Assembly (NCBI RefSeq): GCF_029784155.1 | Contig: NC_073693.1 | Span: 158,849,519-158,913,518, forward strand | DNA: 64,000 nucleotides | Source: Uranotaenia lowii | Lineage: Eukaryota; Arthropoda; Insecta; Diptera; Culicidae | Reading direction: 5' to 3' | Shown: in pieces, positions 42,480 through 53,405 of the stretch | How the letters are laid out: every line of letters starts with the position of its first letter | Numbering within the stretch: the stretch's first letter is position 1 | Translations under genes and position numbers: made by a program | The notes under the pieces: generated by a model | The model's input: the letters and a program-made list of their open reading frames with translations, nothing else | Told to the model about the DNA's origin: nothing | The model's database searches: none

Positions 42480-45268
42480 CACCTCTTATTCACAACTCCT
42501 ATTTCTACCTCCGAGCGGGACCGGCTGGGGTGCGAGTAACCTAAGCGGAGATCGGGTACCCAACCCCGGTGGATGCTTTGGTCGCATGCAGACTGAGAAG
42601 GTGGCCGCACGCGTCTGTTCCCCAGGTCAGGGGCGGCGTGCAACAACAACCGAGCGTCTGTTCTCCAGGTCAGGGGCGGCTCAAACAGCGTCTGTCTTGC
42701 AGCAAGCGGCTGAATTTATGAAATGCGGCTCCCGCCAGCTAAGTCCAAGATGGCAGCCCCATCGCGGGATAGGGACTTTAGGCTAACAACCTACTGCTCC
42801 CGATTCATAACGTGTTACGGAATCCGAAAGAAATGACCGATCTGGAACTTTGGCGACGACTTTTAGCATGAAAACACGGACACGAATTGGAACTTGGAAT
42901 GTTTTAACCCTTGCCCAACAAGGCAAACTGGAACAACTTGCTAGAGAGGCTAGCCGCCTCAAGCTTGAAATTCTGGGACTGAGCGAAGTCCGTTGGCCTA
43001 ATACTGGAGAACACAAGACACAATCCGGGGAAGTCCTGCTTTACTCTGGCATACGAGGAGAACATGCTACTCGGGAACGAGGAGTTGGTTTCCTGTTAAG
43101 CCCGCAGGCCTACGCGGCCCTCATTAGATGGGAACCGATAAACGAAAGAATAATCGTGGCCAGATTTAGAACACGGGTTAGAAACCTTACAATGGTCCAG
43201 TGTTATGCGCCAACTGACGTTGCCGATTTGCAGGAGAAAGAGCAGTTTTACAGTCAACTGAACAGCGTGGTAGAGAGAATTCCGAAGGGTGACATTCAAA
43301 TCCATTTGGGCGACTTCAACGCAAAGATTGGCTCCGACAATCAAGACCTTGAGCGCATCATGGGGCGCCATGGCCTAGGACAGATGAGCGAAAACGGAGA
43401 GCTGTTTGTAGAATTTTGTGGCAATAACAACATGGTGATCGGTGGATCGCTCTTCCCCCATCGACCAGCACATAAGGTCACTTGGGTATCCCGAGATGGC
43501 CGAACAGAAAATCAAATTGACCACATCTGCATCAGCCGAAAATGGAGAAGGAGCCTTCTTGATGTCCGCAACAAACGAAGCGCAGACATTGCATCTGACC
43601 ATCACCTCGTCCTTGGCGAGATACGACTGAGAGTTGCGCGTGTCCAACGGCGCGAGGAGAAAGTCGGGTGTCGATACGACGTCCGCCGGTTGGAGAATCC
43701 AGAGGTGAAAAGGGCATACGTTGAACAGCTAGAATCCCGAGCCTCGGAGCTGCCGACAGACGGAACAGTCGAAGAACAGTGGTGTGGAATCAAGAATGCC
43801 TTTATCACGACGAGCCATGGTACTCTCGGTAAAGTTTGTGGAAGAAGAAGTGAATGGATGTCGGATGAAACTTGGAGGATGGTCGATGATCGGAGAAAGG
43901 CGAAAGTCGGAATTGAGCAGGCATGTACCGGGTCAGCCAAAGCAGCCGCCCGCTTACGATATGCGGAGCTGGAAAAGGCAGTTAAACGAGCTTGTAGACG
44001 AGACAAGAGAGCCTGGACAAACTCCCTAGCCGAAGAGAAGGAAAGAGCCGCCGCCAATAGAGATATCCGATTACTTTATGACATTTCTCGCCGCCTCAGT
44101 AGTGCAAGGACTAATGCAAGAATGCCGCTGAAAGACCGAGCAGGTCAGTTATTGACCGATCGAACAGATCATCTCAAACGATGGACTGAGCACTTCGAAC
44201 AACTCTTCCGAGTCACGAATAGCGATGGCCAACAGAACCCGCAGCTTGAAGCGCCAACAGTAAGTCGCATAAATGGCGTCAACTCGGAAGCGCCCTCGCT
44301 GGCTGAAATAGAAGCGGCAATCAAAAACATGAAATCCAACAAAGCACCTGGGATCGATTGCATCCCTGCTGAAATGCTGAAAGCCGACCCTGCCCTGTCA
44401 GCACAAATGTTGCACCGTCTTTTCGCTGACATCTGGGATACTGCAACATTCCCGGCCGACTGGATGCAGGGTATCCTCGTAAAGGTCCCGAAGAAAGGAG
44501 ACCTGACAGAGTGCGGTAACTGGCGAGGCATAACGTTGATCTGTACAACCCTCAAAGTTCCGCAAAGTGATCCTGAACAGGATCCAGGAGAAAATCGACG
44601 CTACACTCCGACGGCAACAAGCTGGATTCCGATCCGGACGATCATGTGTGGACCACATCACAACGCTACGAATCATACTGGAACAAATTAACGAACTACA
44701 GGACTCTCTTCTGCTGGTGTTCGTTGATTTCGAAAAAGCATTCGACCGACTTAATCATGAAAACATCTGGGCGGCTCTAAGGCGACGAGGGGTCCCAGAG
44801 AAACTAGTCCATCTCAACGAAGCACAATACGAGGCATTTTCGTGCAAGGTCTTGCACTATGGTGTCTTGTCCGAACCAATCCCGGTAACTGCTGGAGTGA
44901 GACAAGGATGTATCTTATCACCGCTACTTTTCCTCATCGTAATGGATGAGATTCTGACTGGATCGATCGACTGTGCACCGAACCGAGGATTGCCGTGGAA
45001 TCCTTTAACAATGGAGCAACTGAACGACCTTGACCTGGCTGACGATATTGTTTTGCTCGCCCAAACACAACCGGACATGCAGAGCAAACTCGACGACCTC
45101 ACCGAAAGTTCCAAGGCAGCAGGTCTCAAAGTCAATGTCGGAAAGACCAAGTCGATGGAGATCAACACAGGAAATCCCTCCAGTTTCATGGTAGCTGGGC
45201 AACAAGTTGAGAAAGTGGAGTGCTTCCAGTATCTTGGTAGCCAGATAACGCCTGATGGTGGTACCAGG
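42480..45268 (+). mobile_element. non-LTR retrotransposon (APE endonuclease + RT), 3'-truncated
   Basis: A GC-richer 5' leader (about 42510-42849) with two direct copies of CAGGTCAGGGGCGG precedes an endonuclease-RT reading frame. Homology stops abruptly after YLGSQITPDGGT at about 45268, so the RT thumb, C-terminal region and 3' UTR are gone. Clade is uncertain: the endonuclease resembles RTE/BovB-type and related (Nimb-like) elements. Confidence 0.85.
42850..45268 (+). pseudogene. endonuclease/reverse transcriptase polyprotein, one frameshift
   Basis: The frame opens at 42850, or at the next Met 42868, just before RIGTWNVLTLAQQGK. APE-type endonuclease landmarks follow in order: TWNV, LGLSEVRW, VQCYAPTD, HLGDFNAKIG (about 43310), NQIDHICISRKW and ADIASDHHLVLGE (about 43590). 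After a basic, helix-rich linker the RT begins: MKSNKAPGIDCIPAEML (about 44330) and GNWRGITLICTTLK. Near 44550 the frame shifts; the second frame continues VILNRIQEK, AGFRSGRSC, LLVFVDFEKAFDR (first catalytic Asp, about 44710), GVRQGCILSPLLF and DLADDIVLLAQ. LADD replaces the usual YADD/FADD but keeps both Asp (45035-45046). The enzyme would nick target DNA and copy its RNA in place. The frameshift and lost 3' end make it inactive, but the endonuclease domain is intact and free of stops. Confidence 0.9.
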
Positions 45269-47586
45269 ATTGATATTTTATCGATCGAATCAAAACCATA
45301 TAAACGATTTCAAATATTGAAACAATTTTTAGTTCGTGTAAATTGAGGTAGTGAGTTGTTGTCTAAAAAATATGAATTTGGTAAAGATAAATATGAAATA
45401 TTGTTATGACACTTTGCGGACGTTTGAAAATAAGAAATTGGGAAGCTTTACATTCAATTTCGTATAATCCAATACGCCTAGAACGCTAGACACATTAACT
45501 GAACAAGAATCAATTCAATTCTATTTTGTGTATTTATAGAGGATTTTAACCAACTTGGTCATCTCAACAAGAGTCTGTTCTTTGAAATAGATTAGAGAGG
45601 ATTGAAGTTTTAAAAGGCCGAATAAACTATTTGATTTTTTGCAAACGTAAATTGCAGTTATCAATAAAATAATCTGTTTTAAAAATAATATTAATTCCTG
45701 TAATTTCTTAGGTGGAATTAGTGAAAACGCGCCATTTAGATATGAAACATCTACAATTTAAGAATTTTATCTCCAGAATGGCCAGAAAGGATATCCCGAG
45801 TGTTGAATCTGAAGCGGATATTCAAAATTATTATAAAGGTCTTTGTAAATCAAGGTCTTTTGGTTGAACAGCATTCAGTGAAATTGAAGTACCAAGCATT
45901 TATTTATTCCGGAAAAAACTAAGGATATAGCAATGGAAGTTGATAAAACAGTCAAACAGACAAACAAGAACAAATATTAAATTAATTTTAGAGTCTTTTC
46001 ACTGATGCATCTGAAAAAGACCTATGTGTTTTCACTTGCCCCAATGAATGGGACGATCTATACTTCGATATTTCTTTTTGTCAACATAACTATTTTTTTT
46101 TTTTTGAAAAAATACCTGTTTTCAGAGAATATGAAAGTTGAACTGTGGTGATATTCATTAAGATTTAACCGGTGTTTCATTTTGGAAAATTAAGATTTAC
46201 AGTAAAAAAGACACATAATTTTTATTAAGGTTTTGTTTATATGATAATTTCCAGGAATCAAAATGAACTCGCATGAAACCATCGAAGCCTGAAAAGATTA
46301 TTTCTTTTCGATCTATTAAATTTAAAAAAAATCTGCTTTTCAATTGAATGTTATTAAATCTAAAAAATTTAACGTAATCCTAAATGAAACCGCAGATCAC
46401 CACCAACAATGTTCAGGAAATTTTGAAATCAGAACTGTCTCAATTAAAATCTTTAAAATAATGAGTGAATATATCCAAACATATGTTTTCCTATTTTCAA
46501 AACCAATCGTTTCTTTGTTCAAAGTTCAAAGGAATTAAAAGGAGTTAATTTGCATTTTTTGCTTGAATAAAAAAAAGAATTTTCAATACGCAAAATCGCC
46601 AGATTTAATGCCATGACAAGTGCTGTTTGGGAACACTTTAAGATGAAATGTGTAAAGTCTATAACTTAAGTATCAGGCGAATCTTTTTGGAAATGATTTT
46701 GGTGAAAATATGGATTTTAATTCAAACTGCTTCGAAGGATGAGGATTGTGAATAAAAAGCTGTTTGAAAATGGTTAGTAATTTTTTTTTCTTATGTTTTT
46801 TTTATTTCTTCAGCTCTTAAAAATACATCATCCAAAGCTAATTGGGAGCTGAAAGCACTGCGTTAGGCAAAATATTCGGCAAATACTCCAAAAATTGTCC
46901 CGATATTAAAAACAATATAACAAAACGGAATAAATGTACTGAATGGAATACAGCAAATGAAACGCACATATTATCAACATACAGTTATTTATAGAACAAG
47001 TTACAAAAATTAGATTTTAAAAGATCTGTTGAGTTTAAATTCTTGGTTTAATTTTGATAGAATTGAGCGGGACAATTCGAGTAAAGGGAAAGAAGGGAAA
47101 TGTAAAGAAAACTAGGAAAAATAGAAAATGGACGCCAAATTGAACATGGTAAGACTAAGTTTACTGGGTCTGCTAGTTACAATATAAAAGCTTCAGTTTA
47201 GACATTGACATTAACATCCGAACACCCCTCGTCGAATCGGAAGACGATTATATCTCTTTCCTCTCATTCTCTCGCGCACTCACTCACTGAACTGACGCGA
47301 CTTTCAGGTTTAGTTAGTCTCACGGTTTTGGTGTCGTTTTTCGACTGGTGACAGCGATAAGTTGGAACTTCTAAGCAATTCCTATGCGACTTGTCCTCAC
47401 ATACGCATTTCAAAGGAATCGTACGTCTGCAACGAACTTTCTAATGAACCAATAAGTTCACATCTTGAACCTTTAGGTAATTTTCAGGCGAATTGTCAAA
47501 TATTTTTGACAACAGCTGTCAATTTTAAGGGTTGTTTACATCACAATCCATAAAATTGAAATCTTTAATCAAATTTTCTGTTCGTG
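45269..47586. other. gene-free AT-rich interval
   Basis: From the truncation point to about 47160 the DNA is strongly AT-rich with no gene or repeat I can define. 47210-47560 is more mixed in composition, with CTCTCTCGCGCACTCACTCA-like sequence, and could be unique host DNA. The frame at 47362-47553 is not recognisable. Confidence 0.4.
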
Positions 47587-47590
47587 ATAG

Positions 47591-47835
47591 CCACGGAAGA
47601 TCCAGTTTCTCAAAATGTTAACAATCCAGAGGAGGAAAATAACTTCCTTTCAACAGCATCATCAATCCATTGGTCCTGGGTCGGAAATCCCGTTATGGAT
47701 GAAGCCGAAAGAAGCTGTAATTTTGACCAAGACCGGTGCCCTGAAGACACTCCGGCAGATAGCTTTATGCGGTTCGAGCTGCGAGATACGATTAAACAAA
47801 TAAATAATACTTATGATTCCAAGATATTGTGTTAA
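47591..47835 (+). CDS. unidentified open frame, exon-like
   Basis: About 81 codons (TEDPVSQNVNNPEEENNF ... FMRFELRDTIKQINN, stop at 47835) of even, acidic composition. No ATG opens it; upstream is TTTTCTGTTCGTGATAG, which could be a 3' splice site, so it may be a last exon or a gene fragment. I do not recognise the protein and there is no supporting neighbour. Low confidence that it is coding. Confidence 0.2.
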
Positions 47836-47991
47836 TTATTTGATCCATTGAAAGTCCTTCAATAGAAAAAATAATACTTAAACCACAGAGATCTTAAACT
47901 TCAGCTGTTTTCATTTGCCAAAGGTTCTCTAAAAAAAAAGCAACAAAAAATCGGTAGTTTAAATTCAGCTTTGAACAGTGTTTTGACATGA

Positions 47992-48070
47992 GCTGGCATG
48001 GTCGAGAGGCAGATGATTTTACTTCCAACTTAGAGAGTAGTGGATCAAATCCTGAGGCGGTGAGCAGCTA
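47992..48070 (+). repeat. tRNA-like (SINE-head-like) sequence
   Basis: TGGTCGAGAGGCAG resembles a tRNA-Ser/Leu box A, and GTGGATCAAATCC, about 40 bases on, a box B with room for a long variable arm. The ends do not pair as an acceptor stem, so it is a decayed tRNA-derived sequence, probably a SINE head. Confidence 0.4.
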
Positions 48071-48500
48071 TTTTTGGATTCCAAGGTAAGTAAACATTTA
48101 ATCAAGTAAACATTGAAGTCAATGAGATACACCGTGATAGACCGGCAATCTAGCAATCTGTCATCTGGTTGTCAGAGCAATCTGTCAACCGGATTTTTTT
48201 TTCAGCGCGTAAAGTTTTTTGACATTCTCTTAGAAGCTGAATAGCATTCTCTACAGCCACCTAAACGAACTTCAAATAAGCTTTAAGAACTTAAATTTTG
48301 GGCTGATTAGCATTCTCTTCAGACAGAAACGAGAGCTGATTAAGCTTCTATGGAACCTTTTTAAGGGACTTATGGTTGCTTGGGATCTGAGTCGGTTAGC
48401 AAACGAAAGTTTGTTGGCATAGTCCTTCTGCCACCGTCGATTACCAAAAACACACTGCAAAAGCCATCTGCCGTTTGGTCGGTGTTTTTTCAGAGGCTGG

Positions 48501-49443
48501 GTCATTCGGCCTAAAGTCATGAGGCCGAAAGCCATTCGGCCGAAAGTTATGAGGCCGAAAGCCATTCGGCCGAAGGTCATTCAGCCGATGGACGTTAGGC
48601 CGAATGGTCATTAGTCCGAATGGTCATAAGGCCGATTGGTCATTAGGCCGAATGGTCGTAAGGCCGAATCGTCGTAAGGCCGAATGGTCATTAGGCCGAA
48701 TGGTCATTAGGCCGAATGGTCACTAGGGCGAATGGTCGTAAGGCCGAATGGTCGCAAGGCCGAATAGTCGTAAGGATGAAAGGTCGTTGGGCCAAATGGT
48801 CGTAAGGGCGAATGGATGCTAGGTCGAATGTTCACAAGGCTTAATGATCGTTATGAATGGTTGGTAGGTCAATAAAAATTCTTTTACACTTGTCTGCATG
48901 CTTGGCCGAATAGCTGTTAGGCCGAATAGCTGTTAGGCCGAATAGACGATAGGGCGATTGTTAATAAGGCCGAATGGTCATTAGACTGAATGGTCGTAAA
49001 GCCGAAAGGTCGAATCGAATCCTTGCATCCATTCGGCCTAACGATCTTTCTGCCTAGCCTAGCATTTGTCCTTTCGAAATTCGGCCTTACGACCTTTCGG
49101 CCTCACGACCATTCGGCCTAATGACCATTCGGCCAAATGACCATTCATTCTAATAACCATTCGGCCTATCGTCCATTGGGCCTATCGCCCATTCGGCCTA
49201 TCGTCCATTCGGCCTATCGTCCATTCGGCCTATCGTCCATTCGGCCTATCGTCCATTCGGCCTATCGTCCATTCGGCCTAACATTCATTCGGCCAAATAA
49301 TATTCGGCCAAATAACCTTCGGCCTAATGTATCATTCGGCCTATTGTCCCATTCGGCCAAACATCCGTCGGCCTTTTAACCCATTCGGACGAGTGACCTT
49401 CGGCCTAACATCTTTCGGCCTATTGGCCTTCGGCCGAATGTTC
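48501..49443. repeat. 16-bp satellite in head-to-head arrangement
   Basis: From 48501 to about 49015 the unit is mainly AGGCCGAATGGTCATT. From about 49030 to 49443 it is the reverse complement (ATTCGGCCTATCGTCC type). The two halves can fold on each other as a very long imperfect hairpin. Composition shifts by region (GGTCGTAAGG, GCTGTTAGG, CCTATCGTCC sub-blocks), showing local homogenisation. The 80-codon frame at 49137 (HSAYRPFGL repeats) is a shadow. Confidence 0.9.
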
Positions 49444-51322
49444 TGCCCCCGTTTTTTCATCCATCTTTGTCTTCGATTGGAATGAGATGAGAATGGGAGG
49501 GGTATAGAGTGGGAATGGGAAACTAGAAACTGTTTTCTTTTGCCGGTGGGTTAAAATACACGCCCACAGCTCATCTTGGCTGGTGGTTTTTAGCCGTTCG
49601 GTTGGAAACAAAGAATTTTTTTTTCTAACGCCGGTTTACATACACGCTCGGTACATCATTCGAAAATATCCTTGCTGGCTGTTTCTATCTTGTTTTGTCT
49701 TGTGAATCACAAGTTGTGATAGGATTTGGGATATGTTTTATTTGGTTTCTTTCAGACACATGCAATGCGGTTGTGATTAGAGAAAAATACCAGCTATTTA
49801 GAAAGCTTGTTAATACCGGTCCGCATAGAATGTTATACAGAAAATTTCACCTCCAAGGAAGTCCATTATTGGAGCTGAGTCCGATTCCGATTAGTGGGTG
49901 TAGCTATATTTTTGTATAATTTCTGTTAAAATCGCTCCAAATATAACTCACTAACTTAGGATATTTTTTTCTTTAAAAAAAAGCAGTCCAGAATGGTGGG
50001 AAGACCCAATGCTTATGAATTTTTGAGATCGAAAAACATCAAGGATCAAGGATTTCTGAGGCTACCAAAGTGATAGTTTCTAGTCAAACAGCTTTCATTA
50101 GTATGGATTGTTAGATATTTTGAAACATTATGCGCCAAAAGAAAGTGAAAATAATGATTGGCTTTAATTTTATGCCTGTTTTAGTATTCCTCGTCTAAAG
50201 GCGGAGTTGGGCTCTAAAGAGTTAAGTTAGTATTGCTCAATAAATTAATTCTGAAAACAACAATTCAACTGGCATTTCATACCAAAATTCGTCAGAACCT
50301 ATATGGATTTCAATCATTTTCAACTAAATTCAATGGTGTATATTTTTAAACAGTCATTCTTACGATTCTTACTCACGGAAAAACAACAGCCTTAAAACGA
50401 TCGATTCGATTCGACAGTTATTTTCAGTGTACCAGCGAGTGAACAACCGTGAACAACCTTCGAAGGATTAGGACTCCGACAGGCCGTTTTTTCTGCCCCG
50501 TTCGGTTCCGACGGGCATTTCGAAATTGGGATTTGTTATTCCTTTGCTTTGCTTTCGATGTTTGTTTACTTCCAATCTGAAAGCTCGCCCCGAAATCAAC
50601 AGATTGAAAGGGATTATTTGTGAAGTTAATTTAATTCTTCGAATCGGCAGCGAATCCGATACCATATCGGTCCCCTTTTCATGGATGGACTCGGTGTGTA
50701 TGCCTACCTTTTGTTTTTGTGAGTTTTTTGTTGTTGCTCGACTTAAAAGCTTAGAAGAATTGAAATCATTTTTCAAACAACTCTATGGTATGGAAATTGC
50801 AGCAACATGTTGAATTTATTGCAAGACAATAAGCTAGTATAAGAGAGAAAAAAACGAAAAGCAACAGTCAAACGATTTCGAAACATACTTTAGAAATAAG
50901 CAAGGTATTGGCACAAATCAATAAGGGAAGAAATTCAAAAGGTCCAATTCAAAAAATTGTTTAGTCTAGTTGAGTTCAATTGGCCGTTTTCATTAAAACT
51001 TAGGCCTGCCGTAGGCAATGATGATTTGGAACCACAACATTCGATACCAAGCGTTGACCGAAATTCGCGGAACTAAACAAAACAAAAGTTTAATTAAAAC
51101 CATGCAATTATAGAACCACCGATATTAACGCAAAGCAAATGACGGCTTTACGCATTGTAAAATATTTCAGCCGATTATTAATTTTTGGTTGGCACAAAAC
51201 ATTTTTTTCGAACGCAATTGTTTTCAAGCTATTAGAATCTTCACAGCCGTTTAGATTTTCAATTGAAATGGAAAAATAATGTTTTATGCTTTAAAATATT
51301 CCAGGTTCAGTATTAAAGAACC
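49444..51322. other. no recognised gene; possibly unique sequence
   Basis: Frames overlap on opposite strands at 50468-50813 (102 codons minus, 95 plus) without recognisable motifs. The stretch 49440-50900 is less repetitive than most of the window. TTTTCAGTGTA at about 50420-50430 resembles the CACTGA ends used by other elements here, but I found no partner. Confidence 0.4.
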
Positions 51323-52837
51323 TGATTCAAAATTCAAGATTCGAATTCAAGATTCGAATTCAAGATTCAGATTCAAGATTCAGATTCAAGATTCAGATTC
51401 AAGATTCAGATTCAAGATTCAGATTCAAGATTCAGATTTAAGATTCAGATTTAAGATTCAGATTTAAGATTCAGATTCAAGATTCAGATTCAAGATTCAG
51501 ATTCAAGATTCAGATTCAAGATTCAGATTCAAGATTCAGATTCAAGATTCAGATTCAAGATTCAGATTCAAGATTCAGATTCAAGATTCAGATTCAAGAT
51601 TCAGATTCAAGATTCAGATTCAAGATTCAGATTCAAGATTCAGATTCAAGATTCAGATTCAAGATTCAGATTCAAGATTCGGATTCAAGATTCAGATTCA
51701 AGATTCAGATTCATGATTCAGATTCAAGATTCAGATTCAAGATTCAGATTCAAGATTCAGATTCAAGATTCAGTTTCAAGATTCAGATTCAAGATTCAGA
51801 TTCAAGATTCAGATTCAAGATTCAGATTCAAGATTCAGATTCAAGATTCAGATTCAAGATTCAGATTCAAGATTCAGATTCAAGATTCAGATTCAAGATT
51901 CAGATTCAAGATTCAGATTCAAGATTCAGATTCAAGATTCAGATTCAAGATTCAGATTCAAGATTCAGATTCAAGATTCAGATTCAAGATTCAGATTCAA
52001 GATTCAGATTCATGATTCAGATTCAAGATTCAGATTCAAGATTCAGATTCAAGATTCAGATTCAAGATTCAGTTTCAAGATTCAGATTCAAGATTCAGAT
52101 TCAAGATTCAGATTCAAGATTCAGATTCAAGATTCAGATTCAAGATTCAGATTCAAGATTCAGATTCAAGATTCAGATTCAAGATTCAGATTCAAGATTC
52201 AGATTCAAGATTCAGATTCAAGATTCAGATTCAAGATTCAGATTCAAGATTCAGATTCAAGATTCAGATTCAAGATTCAGATTCAAGATTCAGATTCAAG
52301 ATTCAGATTCAAGATTCAGATTCAAGATTCAGATTCAAGATTCAGATTCAAGATTCAGATTCAAGATTCAGATTCAAGATTCAGATTCAAGATTCAGATT
52401 CAAGATTCAGATTCAAGATTCAGATTCAAGATTCAGATTCAAGATTCAGATTCAAGATTCAGATTCAAGATTCAGATTCAAGATTCAGATTCAAGATTCA
52501 GATTCAAGATTCAGATTCAAGATTCAGATTCAAGATTCAGATTCAAGATTCAGATTCAAGATTCAGATTCAAGATTCAGATTCAAGATTCAGATTCAAGA
52601 TTCAGATTCAAGATTCAGATTCAAGATTCAGATTCAAGATTCAGATTCAAGAGTCAGATTCAAGATTCAGATTCAAGATTCATATTCATGATTCAGATTC
52701 AAGATTCAGATTCAAGATTCAGATTCAAGATTCAGATTCAATATTCAGATTCAAGATTCAGATTCAAGATTCAGATTCAAGATTCAGATTCAAGATTTAG
52801 ATTCAAGATTCAGATTCAAGATTCAGATTCAAGATTC
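51323..52837. repeat. 13-bp satellite (ATTCAAGATTCAG)n, about 115 units
   Basis: Nearly perfect 13-bp units with rare variants (CATGATTCAG, CAGTTTCAAG, GATTTAAG). Variants at 51713 and 51772 recur in the same relative places at 52012 and 52071, so a 299-bp block (23 units) has been duplicated. All plus frames are open (QIQDSDSRFRFKI in 13-residue periods, up to 262 codons); I reject them as genes. Confidence 0.97.
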
Positions 52838-53330
52838 TTGGTAACGAAAAAGCAGACAAATTGGCAAATTTGGGCAGAGAAGGAGAAAGGATATCCAGAA
52901 AAACACCCAAGGCGGACGCGCTTAAATGGGTTAAACATCAACTGTGGATGGCACATGAACGAAATTGGAAAAACGAACAGGAAACAACACTAAGAGAAAT
53001 CAAATCATCAACATCGAAATGGATAGACACGGCGCTGAAGAAGGACCAGAAAATTCTTACAAGGTTAAGGACTGGACACAGCAAGATAACCCATAAACAC
53101 ATATTGGAACGAACTGAAGCCCCAACGTGTGTAACATGTGGTGTTTCAATCACAGTTAAACACTTATTGGTGGACTGCAGGAAGTACGACATGCAAAGAG
53201 CTAATATTTTTCCCGACGCCGGAGGAGGACTAGTGAATATGTTGAAAAACAACAAAGAAAGTGAAAAAATAGTGATAAAATTCCTTAAGCAAAGTGCATT
53301 GTACGACCAAAAAAAAAAAAAAAAAAAAAA
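52838..53330 (+). pseudogene. 5'-truncated non-LTR retrotransposon 3' end with poly(A)
   Basis: Directly after satellite units the frame reads GNEKADKLANLGREG, the last motif of a retrotransposon RNase H, then a linker with WMAHERNWKNEQE. Next comes LTRLRTGHSKITHKHILER and a Cys/His motif CVTCGVSITVKHLLVDCRKY, the C-terminal zinc-binding region of I/Jockey-type ORF2 proteins. The frame then runs into 20 or more A residues (53309-53330) with no stop codon before them. Satellite DNA resumes at 53331. A typical target-primed, 5'-truncated insertion explains the structure. The missing stop suggests internal polyadenylation or small 3' loss. Confidence 0.85.
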
Positions 53331-53405
53331 GATTCAGATTCAAGATTTAGAATCAAGATTAAGAATCAAGATTATTAAGATTAAAGTTCCAGATTCAAGA
53401 TTTAA
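53331..53405. repeat. 13-bp satellite, degenerate right edge
   Basis: GATTCAGATTCAAGATTTAG-type units, increasingly degenerate, continue the array beyond the poly(A) tail. The ORF that starts in the retrotransposon reads through them to a stop at 53505. Confidence 0.85.

Noticed and set aside
49137..49379. 80-codon frame with HSAYRPFGL repeats
   Set aside because: Reading of the 16-bp satellite.
48501..49443. CRISPR-like regular array
   Set aside because: Units are tandem without unique spacers of constant length, and the genome is eukaryotic in style; it is a satellite.
51713..52993. Open frames of 100-262 codons with QIQDSDSRFRFKI repeats
   Set aside because: A 13-bp satellite read in an open frame; the 13-residue period equals three units, and all plus frames are equally open.
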